Origin: Bacteroidaceae bacterium
GTDB taxonomy: Bacteria > Bacteroidota > Bacteroidia > Bacteroidales > Bacteroidaceae
Reading direction: 5' to 3'
Assembly (NCBI GenBank): GCA_017548225.1
Contig: JAFYMV010000077.1
Location: 1 to 13,814, forward strand
Length of the DNA: 13,814 nucleotides
Shown: one piece after another, positions 8,225-13,653 of the stretch
How positions within the stretch are numbered: position 1 is the stretch's first letter
How the letters are laid out: each line of letters starts with the position of its first letter
The notes under the pieces: model-generated
Seen by the model: the letters and a program-made list of their open reading frames with translations, nothing else
Told to the model about the DNA's origin: nothing
Databases searched by the model: none
Translations under genes and position numbers: made by a program

Positions 8225-8608
8225 ATGACTATCAAGCAAGTATCAGTCTTCCTCGAGAACAAGACAGGAAGAATCAATGAAGTGACCAAGATATTGAGCC
8301 AGCACGGCATCAACATGCATGCGTTCAGCATGGCCGAGACACCCGACTTTGGCATACTGCGCCTCATCGTATCAGACGCTGACAAGGCTGCAGAGATCCT
8401 GCGTGGTGCCGACTTTGCCGTGATGCTTACCGATGTGATACACCTCCACTGTCCCAACGAGGCAGGTGCACTGGGTAAGATTCTCGAGCAGCTGGCTACC
8501 GCAGAGGTGAGCATAGAGTATATGTATGCCTTTGCAGAAGGCGACATCGCCAACATCGTGGTACGCCCCACCGACATCGAGCGTTGCGAGAAGGCTATTG
8601 GCTGTTAG
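8225..8608 (+). CDS. Tandem ACT-domain protein, partner of the PaaK-type ligase
   Basis: This 127-residue protein consists of two ACT-type ligand-binding repeats. Repeat one spans about 1-68 (KQVSVFLENKTGRINEVTKIL and the GINMHAFS strand). Repeat two spans about 69-127 (LHCPNEAGALGKILEQLATA, then VSIEYMYAF). ACT domains bind amino acids, and small proteins of this kind are encoded beside paaK in many anaerobes, so it probably senses an aromatic amino acid or related ligand to regulate the ligase. That role is inferred. The last four codons (AIGC) are the first unit of a 14-bp tandem repeat that continues past the stop, so the natural C-terminus may have been altered. It shares a strand with paaK and is probably co-transcribed; a terminator follows at 8646-8671. 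Confidence 0.85.
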   Translation: MTIKQVSVFLENKTGRINEVTKILSQHGINMHAFSMAETPDFGILRLIVSDADKAAEILRGADFAVMLTDVIHLHCPNEAGALGKILEQLATAEVSIEYMYAFAEGDIANIVVRPTDIERCEKAIGC

Positions 8609-8635
8609 CTATTGGCAGTTGGCTATTGGCAGACA
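8594..8635 (+). repeat. Heptanucleotide tandem array overlapping the ACT gene end
   Basis: Three 14-bp units (8594-8607, 8608-8621, 8622-8635) each begin GCTATTGGC. Each is two 7-mers: GCTATTG GCTGTTA, GCTATTG GCAGTTG, GCTATTG GCAGACA. The ACT stop codon (8606-8608) lies within the array. Confidence 0.8.
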
Positions 8636-8645
8636 AAAAATAAAG

Positions 8646-8671
8646 AAGGATACTCCGCGTGGGGTATCCTT
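8646..8671 (+). terminator. Terminator of the paaK-ACT unit
   Basis: AAGGATAC (8646-8653) pairs with GTATCCTT (8664-8671), and TCC/GGG (T-G wobble plus two C-G pairs) closes a GCGT loop. TTATTTT follows on the plus strand and an A-rich run precedes it, so it may also stop minus-strand transcripts coming from the methyltransferase gene. Confidence 0.85.
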
Positions 8672-8701
8672 TTATTTTGAGCAGCCTCTCCCGCCGAAAA
8701 A

Positions 8702-8787
8702 CTCGCAAGCGAGACTCCTTTGGAGAACTAGAGTTCTCGTTGTCGCAACCGAGACTCATTTCGCATCGGCTCCCAAGGAGAGGGAGC
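8702..8787. repeat. Cluster of short palindromes and a 40-bp-spaced direct repeat
   Basis: The spacer 8672-8831 holds three perfect inverted repeats: CTCGC/GCGAG (8702-8713), GAGAACT/AGTTCTC (8723-8738) and GCTCCC/GGGAGC (8769-8787). CGCAAGCGAGACTCCTTT recurs about 40 bp later as CGCAACCGAGACTCATTT. No coding sequence is seen in the spacer. Confidence 0.55.
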
Positions 8788-8831
8788 TTGCAAGCATCGC
8801 GGAGGATTTTTTACCTAAACTTACTCCTCCC

Positions 8832-9767
8832 TTAAAACGCCAGCGACAATTGGCGGCAATTGACATCTCGCAGCGAGAGTATCTCTTGCTGGAAGTTGCG
8901 CACGAGGAGTTCAGAGAGCTTTTCGCGCTTCTCAGGCTTGGCCACGATAGCTTGGCGCGACCAGATGCGGTCTACCGTATAGTTGCTGTAGAGCTGCTCC
9001 ATGAAGGTATCGTCAGGGTCCTGACACTTGCCGTCGCTATTGGTCAGCATCCACTGGAAGTGACGGTACGAGAGCAGGTCGCAAAACTTCTTCAGGCGTA
9101 TCTGCTCCTTATCGTTAAAGTCGGCATTGTGATGACGCTTTCCCGTAGGACGATACGGAGGGTCGAGGAAGAAGAAGGTATTGCCACACGCCTCACTGTA
9201 GGTTTTCTCATAATCGTCACAGGTGATGATGACGCGCTTCAGCAGTTTGCTGTCGGCATAGATGGTGCGCTCATCACAGATGACGGGGTATTGCAGGTGG
9301 TTGTACGCTCCGTTAAACTTTCCCTCCGAGTTGGTGCGATAGTTAGCGTTCGATGTCTTGTTGAGGAAGATGAACAGTGCCGAGTGGCGCAATCCGTCAG
9401 AGAGTCGCGCATTGAATTCATCGCGCATCTCGTTGAAGTATTCGTGGCGCTCCTCCTCGTCGAGCGGGAGAAACTCTTTCTGTATCTTCTTCAACTCAGC
9501 CACCAGCTCCTTTGCACGGTCGCGCACCGTATTATAGGCTCGTATAAGGTCAAGGTTATTGTCGTTGATGACAGCACGGCGGATGTTAGGATAGGTCTGT
9601 AGCATGTGGAAGAGCAGTGCGCCGCCACCCACGAAGGGTTCTATGTAGGTGACATTGGGGATCTCGGCAAAATTAGCGGGTAACGCCTGGGTCAGTATAT
9701 GTATATGCTGACTCTTCGTGCCCGGCCATTTCACAAACGGTTGTGCCCCAATATTCAATCCCGCCAT
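8832..9767 (-). CDS. Dam-family DNA adenine-N6 methyltransferase, solitary
   Basis: This 311-residue protein would methylate adenine N6 in DNA using S-adenosylmethionine. Motif X is FVKWPGTKSQ (11-20), close to the family's FVKWAGGKR. The SAM-binding motif I is YIEPFVGGGALLFH (41-54), and the catalytic motif IV is DPPY (202-205), which gives the alpha-class order of Dam/M.DpnII-type enzymes. Members usually recognise GATC, but the target is not provable here. GATC occurs many times in the window, so it is not depleted. No restriction endonuclease, mutH or specificity gene lies beside it, so it is probably an orphan methylase, perhaps of phage or mobile origin given the eroded accessory DNA next door. 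The ATG at 9767 is supported by a promoter at 9791-9822. Confidence 0.88.
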   Translation of the reverse strand: MAGLNIGAQPFVKWPGTKSQHIHILTQALPANFAEIPNVTYIEPFVGGGALLFHMLQTYPNIRRAVINDNNLDLIRAYNTVRDRAKELVAELKKIQKEFLPLDEEERHEYFNEMRDEFNARLSDGLRHSALFIFLNKTSNANYRTNSEGKFNGAYNHLQYPVICDERTIYADSKLLKRVIITCDDYEKTYSEACGNTFFFLDPPYRPTGKRHHNADFNDKEQIRLKKFCDLLSYRHFQWMLTNSDGKCQDPDDTFMEQLYSNYTVDRIWSRQAIVAKPEKREKLSELLVRNFQQEILSLRDVNCRQLSLAF

Positions 9768-9790
9768 ATGTTGTATATCGATTTACCCTA

Positions 9791-9822
9791 CAAAGTTAGT
9801 GGGCTTGAACAATTTAAACAAG
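9791..9822 (-). promoter_or_regulatory. Bacteroidetes-type promoter for the methyltransferase gene
   Basis: On the minus strand TAACTTTG (plus-strand CAAAGTTA, 9791-9798) is preceded after 20 nt by CTTG (plus-strand CAAG, 9819-9822), one base from the TTTG consensus. The ATG is about 24 nt from the -7 box. Confidence 0.65.
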
Positions 9823-10109
9823 AAAAAAGTTCATTTTCTGAACAAAAATGCACAAAAAAGGAAATTTTTCTCCACTCGACGGAGAAAAAAGTTGTCCAAA
9901 ACGGACGATTTGCCCATCAGCCCCCCTCTTGACAAAAGTACAAAAGTACATGCTCGCCAAGGCATGTCGCGCACAAGAGAGAGCAATTCCCTTCGTCAAA
10001 ATTCAGGTAGCGGTTATCCCCATCCGACAATTCAGTTAGGAGTAATCACATAAAGGCATGCCCATTTTCGCACATTCTCGGCATCACTTTCATGTGAGAA
10101 GTGAACGAA
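9823..10109. other. Non-coding spacer with hairpins and doubled TACTTTTG boxes
   Basis: No convincing gene is present: open frames on both strands here are short and low-complexity. Visible structure includes an inverted repeat TTTTTCTCC/GGAGAAAAA (9865-9873 and 9881-9889), GTTCA/TGAAC around 9830-9842, and two adjacent 8-bp copies of CAAAAGTA (9933-9948). On the minus strand those copies read TACTTTTG TACTTTTG and match the -7 consensus TAnnTTTG. No well-spaced TTTG box accompanies them. The HU-type gene that usually follows DUF4248 is not found here. Confidence 0.5.
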
Positions 10110-10148
10110 AAAGCAAAGGCCAGCACACACGGTGCCAGCCTCCGCTTT
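10110..10148 (-). terminator. Strong symmetrical terminator downstream of the DUF4248 gene
   Basis: Three paired blocks, AAAGC/GCTTT, AGGC/GCCT and GCAC/GTGC, are separated by 2x2 internal mismatches around a 5-nt loop (10127-10131). On the minus strand the structure ends in TTTTT. It lies about 85 nt past the stop at 10232. The regular block pattern could also be a small structured RNA, but a terminator is the simpler reading. Confidence 0.75.
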
Positions 10149-10231
10149 ACGCTTCTGCGAGTCTCGATATTTATTCCCTCCCGAAGTTCCCCCTTGTTGG
10201 GCGATAATAACCACGGCTATAGGGCATACGC

Positions 10232-10450
10232 TCACGGCTCGCCGAGGAATCGGACGATGGTGCGTACTTGGCTGCGGGTGAGCACTCTGGTATTCTCGCA
10301 ATACCCCTCGGCCACCATCGCTGGCCACATGCCGCGTGTGAGGTGCATCTCTTCACGGAAGTGGCGCAGGGCGCTATCGTAATTGTGGTCGGGGTAGTAC
10401 ATCTGAGCCAATTCGCCAAAATTATAAGGTTTTATAACAAATCGTTTCAT
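10232..10450 (-). CDS. DUF4248 family protein
   Basis: This 72-residue protein matches what I know of DUF4248, a small family of Bacteroidales accessory regions. It has an N-terminal MKRFVIKPYNFGELAQMYYP block, a central helix (ALRHFREEM), an EGYCENTRVLTRSQV block resembling the family's GY...R.LTP.QV, and the conserved end IVRFLGEP. The function is unknown; the fold looks like a small helical, possibly DNA-binding, domain. The ATG at 10450 is preferred over a TTG at 10459. It begins 10 nt after the stop of the truncated DUF3987-like gene. In related genomes the usual order is a VirE/DUF3987 protein, DUF4248, an HU-like protein and an amidase; the last two are missing here. Confidence 0.72.
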   Translation of the reverse strand: MKRFVIKPYNFGELAQMYYPDHNYDSALRHFREEMHLTRGMWPAMVAEGYCENTRVLTRSQVRTIVRFLGEP

Positions 10451-10460
10451 AGAGAGCAAA

Positions 10461-10802
10461 TTAATTGTTAACTGTTAACTGTTGACCTGCAGCGAAGGGA
10501 GTCTTAATAAACACACCACGCTCATCACTCCTCTCCACTAGGCGGCGCTTCTGCCACATGGCAAGTACACCTTTTGGGTCGGGCTTCATCCCCTGCGCTA
10601 TGCGCAGTGCCTTCACATCTTCGCGGGTGAACTCGCGGGGCAGCATGGAGAGCAAGCCTACGGGGCCGCGCTGGATGGCGGTGCGCTCGCCTTCAATGTC
10701 ATTGCGTAGCATATCGCGGAAGAAGCGCATCTTGCACCAAAAAGGAGGATTTATCTTCCCAGAGGAGCCCGCAAAGCGGATATGTTGGGGAGGCTCTTCC
10801 AC
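10461..10802 (-). pseudogene. C-terminal remnant of a DUF3987/VirE-like protein
   Basis: The frame encodes about 113 residues. The core (FWCKMRFFRDML, then GERTAIQRGPVGLLSMLPREFTREDVKALR and DPKGVLAMW) looks like the extreme C-terminus of the large primase/helicase-like DUF3987/VirE proteins that precede DUF4248 in Bacteroidales. There is no ATG: only a GTG at 10802, and the frame stays open upstream only to an in-frame stop at 10878-10880, through a GC-rich intergenic-type repeat. The other roughly 500 or more residues expected for the family are absent, so the gene has lost its 5' part. The last residues (QLTVNN) are encoded by a 7-bp tandem repeat, so the 3' end is also altered. The family call is from memory of sequence character; an alternative is a short free-standing gene with a GTG start. 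Confidence 0.5.
10466..10486 (+). repeat. Heptanucleotide tandem array, three units
   Basis: TGTTAAC TGTTAAC TGTTGAC, three 7-bp units, follow the same consensus as the array at 8167-8201. The array covers the 3' end of the DUF3987-like remnant, just upstream of the DUF4248 start. Confidence 0.75.
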
Positions 10803-10811
10803 GATGTCAGA

Positions 10812-10840
10812 AAGCCCCTCTTTCGGGAGGGGTTGGGGAG
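10812..10840. repeat. GC-rich intergenic element in the truncated gene's 5' side
   Basis: AAGCCCCTCTTTCGGG followed by AGGGGTTGGGGAG. The first part matches the reverse complement of the element at 8132-8152. It interrupts the region where the missing N-terminal part of the DUF3987-like gene would lie. Confidence 0.5.
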
Positions 10841-10917
10841 ACCCTCCTGCGAGGCATCGCCCTCGCGTGGGTGTCGCTCATGCTGATGTGAGCAGCACAC
10901 TCCTCGGGAATAGCAAC

Positions 10918-10951
10918 AAAGAGAGGACACCCACGAAGGGATGTCCTCTTT
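10918..10951. terminator. GAGAGGACA hairpin, terminator-like
   Basis: GGACA/TGTCC and CCC/GGG (with a bulged A at 10941) form a stem around ACGAA, extended by AGAG/TCTT pairs. It is nearly identical to the hairpin at 13594-13626. It sits about 250 nt past the end of the 741-residue gene on the minus strand, with no other gene close enough to own it, so it may be a relic or a distal terminator. Confidence 0.6.
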
Positions 10952-11038
10952 CTCGTTCTACCTTTTGTTGCACTCCTTTTGTGGTGTGTCCTGGACATCA
11001 GATGCAGTAAAGAAACTTCTCACATAAGCGCCATTCAG

Positions 11039-11122
11039 GGCGGATTATGTGAAAAATCGCGCATTTTTAAGGCGGATTGTGTGAAAAATCACCTCTTATA
11101 TGCTACGGATTATGTGAAAATC
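11039..11122 (+). repeat. Three 32-33-bp repeats with core CGGATTATGTGAAAAATC
   Basis: Core copies start at 11041 (CGGATTATGTGAAAAATC), 11073 (CGGATTGTGTGAAAAATC) and 11106 (CGGATTATGTGAAAATC, one A shorter). The spacings are 32 and 33 bp, with divergent filler between copies. A degenerate inverted copy (TTCTCACATAAGCGCC) precedes them near 11018. The repeats lie just ahead of the truncated ATPase start. I recall repeats of this type leading into DUF4143-type ATPase genes in Bacteroidales, but that is memory and was not tested. Confidence 0.7.
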
Positions 11123-11156
11123 GTTATATTTTCGACTGAAACAAAGGACTTTAGCT

Positions 11157-11201
11157 ATGAGCAATCTACTTAGAAGGGGAATTGACAGCTATTTGTTATC
11201 T
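11157..11201 (+). pseudogene. 5' stub of a DUF4143-type AAA ATPase gene
   Basis: From the ATG at 11157 the plus strand encodes MSNLLRRGIDSYLLS. This resembles the N-terminal segment of Bacteroidales AAA+ ATPases of the DUF4143 type, where L-L-x-R-x-I-D-x-Y-L is followed by W and then the Walker A loop GARQVGKT. Here the resemblance stops after residue 15, and six unrelated codons lead to a stop at 11220-11222. Neither a Walker A motif nor any later ATPase segment appears. The break coincides with the stop codon (11200-11202) of the convergent 741-residue gene, which suggests a recombination junction. With only 15 residues to judge, chance similarity cannot be excluded; the repeat leader just upstream supports the call. 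Confidence 0.42.
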
Positions 11202-13425
11202 ACTCATTTATCTTATACCTAACCCTACACTGCTGACATTCATAGAGAATCTCTTCATGGTCATCGACCTCCTCAAGCTGTGCTCCACATTGATGACAAA
11301 AATAAATACCCTTGTCGTTGTGCCCACTATTTAAACGAGATTGAAGCGACGGGGGGATAGGCCGCCCCGCCTGAAGATAAATTTGAGCCTGTCTTTCATA
11401 CTGCGAATTATCGCAACAAGAATGGCAATCAGGACAAATATACCAACCGTTGGGACACTTCGTGGTATCTCGAGAATCAATAAGCCCCTTCTTGCAATTG
11501 AAGCAATAGTTCAAATACACCTCCTTGCGATACTCACCACAAGTGGGGTTGTAGCAGCAATATCTATTGTAACGATTGAATGAACCATCCTTGGCCACCC
11601 GCATTAAGTGTCCGCACTCACGGCATCTCAAGTGTCGGAGCTTCTTCATAGCCTTATTCACTATGGCCAAAAAACGCCTAATAGTCTCGTCAGGCTCTAG
11701 CCCCGCCTCAACGCGATGCAGTTTGGGATAACCCAAAATTTCAACCAAGTGATATAGGGTATACTCCCTCCAGTCGCTGCAAGATGTCAGCACCTGTTCA
11801 TTCAAGCAATTATGGAAACACTCCGTCCCACGACACCAGAAATAGGGCAACCCCGTCGCCTTATGTGGAGTGTCAGAGAATGTCGGAGAGCAAGAATGCT
11901 GGGTATAGTACTTCTTTCTCAAGAAAACAGTATTTACATTCCTTTCATCTTGACCAACATTGTAATAGTAAATTCGCTTCAACTCTTGCAGCTTGTCGGG
12001 GTCATAAGCAATCTCAAAATAGACGCCATTAAAGGTGTGATCACCCAATTCCCTTCTCAACGAGTCTATCACTCTTTGCTTAACATCACACCATACAAGA
12101 GAAATATCAGAGGAATCACTCAAGGTTACTTCTTGAGGGTATATCCTGACATGGCGAATCCGAGTAGATCTACTTGACAACTCACCTTGAGCGACTTCTG
12201 AAGAGCTATTAGATAACATATGTGTCGTATCCGTAATTGTGCGCGTCCTGCCGCCTTCGTTAAGTTCATACACATACTCAAAACTGATGAACCCCGAGAA
12301 TTGGCGATTATATACCGCACCACCATTGCACCTTGGTATAAAACTATTCACCCCCAAGTCGATATTAGGATTTACAATATCGCAACGACTCGCAGCAAAG
12401 TCCAACACTCCATCAAAGGTCTGAAACTCCTCTCCATTCGTCTTCTTAATGGTAGACAAGCAATCACACAATAAAGGAACGCTCAAATTGATTGGGGCAT
12501 TGGGTGTATAGAGACAATACCTATATCTAATAAAATCATCACATGGATTGTCCTTGAAGTCATTGAGAAGCCTCTCATCGAAAGTCGTCTTGCCCAATCT
12601 AATATCATGAAAATAGCGCTTGATAATTTGCATGCGAATTACTGAAGGCACTATAGCAAATAAGAAAGACAGCGTATCATACTGAATATCCGCACCATTC
12701 CCGTTAAGCCAATGATATAAAGAAAGTAAAGGATTTGAGGCAACAACTCCCCTACGACGCGGAGAAGCTTCTTTCGGATCAACGAGAATATAATTGACAA
12801 TATTGAAAAGGTTTATAGCATCAGCATCCTCTAATCGTGGGGAAATATTTTCTAAGGCCTCCTGCAAGAAATCAGAACGATAAATGGTGTATTGATGCCC
12901 AAAATGACGAAACACCCTCTCTAAGCTTTCTTGCTTGCGGAGCGATAGGCAACGACCAATATCCCTGATTACCTCAAACAGCGTGAGAATATAGGAACTG
13001 AACGACTGCTCTAAAACGCGAATAAACATATCTTCGGTCCATGGGCAATAATTGAGAAACCACAATAAATTGATATATGAGTACTTATCCTCTGCATCGT
13101 AACATCGGTGGAGGTAGCTATTGAGCACGATAACCCAATCGCGGTAATGCGAAGCACTATACCTATAGGCTTCATAACATTCGAACAATACTGAATCAGA
13201 CTCTTCTTCATTCTCATCAACCACCTTGTTGACAATCATCAACACATTGTTGGTCTTAAACCTATAATCAGAAATATCGCCTTCAATATCCTTGTCTACC
13301 GGCTGCCAAATGTCATAATAATAACCTGAAGAATCCCAAAATCTCTTCATCTTTACAAAAAAGCATAACGACTTTTCCAATTCCTTATACTTTAATTTGC
13401 TTGTCGAGAATGTAAATTTTTTCAT
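11200..13425 (-). CDS. Large protein of unknown function with Cys-rich zinc-ribbon C-terminus
   Basis: I do not recognise this 741-residue protein. There is no signal peptide or clear membrane segment, so it is probably cytoplasmic. Residues 1 to about 420 are mostly helical in character, and 430-560 look mixed alpha/beta. A motif FWCRGTECFHNC lies at 529-540 (Cys 531, 536, 540). Residues 601-733 hold Cys pairs at 601/604, 624/629, 641/644, 657, 664/667, 670/671, 710/713 and 730/733. The last two pairs form a textbook zinc ribbon (CxxC-x16-CxxC), and the rest could bind two or more further zinc ions, suggesting nucleic-acid or protein binding. No Walker, nuclease or helicase motif was seen. 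The gene is visibly richer in A+T than paaK or the methylase, stands alone between eroded genes, and ends on the stub of an ATPase gene, so it is probably horizontally acquired. A defence role is possible but unsupported by any motif. Confidence 0.8.
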   Translation of the reverse strand: MKKFTFSTSKLKYKELEKSLCFFVKMKRFWDSSGYYYDIWQPVDKDIEGDISDYRFKTNNVLMIVNKVVDENEEESDSVLFECYEAYRYSASHYRDWVIVLNSYLHRCYDAEDKYSYINLLWFLNYCPWTEDMFIRVLEQSFSSYILTLFEVIRDIGRCLSLRKQESLERVFRHFGHQYTIYRSDFLQEALENISPRLEDADAINLFNIVNYILVDPKEASPRRRGVVASNPLLSLYHWLNGNGADIQYDTLSFLFAIVPSVIRMQIIKRYFHDIRLGKTTFDERLLNDFKDNPCDDFIRYRYCLYTPNAPINLSVPLLCDCLSTIKKTNGEEFQTFDGVLDFAASRCDIVNPNIDLGVNSFIPRCNGGAVYNRQFSGFISFEYVYELNEGGRTRTITDTTHMLSNSSSEVAQGELSSRSTRIRHVRIYPQEVTLSDSSDISLVWCDVKQRVIDSLRRELGDHTFNGVYFEIAYDPDKLQELKRIYYYNVGQDERNVNTVFLRKKYYTQHSCSPTFSDTPHKATGLPYFWCRGTECFHNCLNEQVLTSCSDWREYTLYHLVEILGYPKLHRVEAGLEPDETIRRFLAIVNKAMKKLRHLRCRECGHLMRVAKDGSFNRYNRYCCYNPTCGEYRKEVYLNYCFNCKKGLIDSRDTTKCPNGWYICPDCHSCCDNSQYERQAQIYLQAGRPIPPSLQSRLNSGHNDKGIYFCHQCGAQLEEVDDHEEILYECQQCRVRYKINE

Positions 13426-13444
13426 ATCCTATCAATTATGCCAA

Positions 13445-13476
13445 CAAATGTAGCAAAACTTTCTATCACAAGCAAT
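13445..13476 (-). promoter_or_regulatory. Putative promoter of the 741-residue gene
   Basis: On the minus strand TACATTTG (plus-strand CAAATGTA, 13445-13452) matches the -7 consensus. An ATTG (plus-strand CAAT, 13473-13476) at 20-nt spacing is a weak -33 box. The ATG at 13425 is about 20 nt from the -7 box, as with the CotH and methylase genes. Confidence 0.55.
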
Positions 13477-13593
13477 AAAGAGATAAAATATGGTAATAAT
13501 ATAGTCTAGAAAACAGATTATGTCATCCCTGCAGCATGAGCAATGGCATGATTAGGATGTGAGAAATGAGCTGAGTTTTTTTAGACAAAACAA

Positions 13594-13626
13594 AGAGAGG
13601 ACACCCCACGAAGGGATGTCCTCTTT
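13594..13626 (-). terminator. Terminator of the S4-domain gene
   Basis: GGACA/TGTCC and CCC/GGG with one mismatch close an ACGAA loop (UUCGU in the minus-strand RNA). The stem is extended by AAAGAGAG/TCTTT, and TTTGTTTTG follows on the minus strand. It lies 28 nt beyond the stop at 13654. It shares 30-odd near-identical bases with 10918-10951. Confidence 0.75.
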
Positions 13627-13653
13627 CATTATATATATGCGTACATTGCTGAT

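Noticed and set aside
8526..9602. A long plus-strand open frame (358 codons) over the methyltransferase gene
   Set aside because: It is antisense to a gene with all methyltransferase motifs, begins inside the ACT gene and crosses the terminator; it is a shadow of the GC-rich opposite strand.
8832..9767. A complete restriction-modification system
   Set aside because: No endonuclease or specificity gene is present on either side; only the methylase can be supported.
9699..10053. Several overlapping short frames between the methyltransferase and DUF4248 genes
   Set aside because: Low-complexity products, overlapping frames on both strands and no start signals; treated as non-coding spacer.
10032..10231. 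A possible HU-like gene downstream of DUF4248
   Set aside because: The translated frames show none of the HU-family conserved residues, and the terminator hairpin occupies the space.
10558..11010. A 150-codon plus-strand frame
   Set aside because: It runs through the GC-rich repeat and hairpin, is antisense to the DUF3987-like remnant and has no recognisable domain.
11039..11122. CRISPR array
   Set aside because: Only three imperfect repeat cores with unequal spacing and an inverted partial copy, no cas genes; the filler is too short for spacers.
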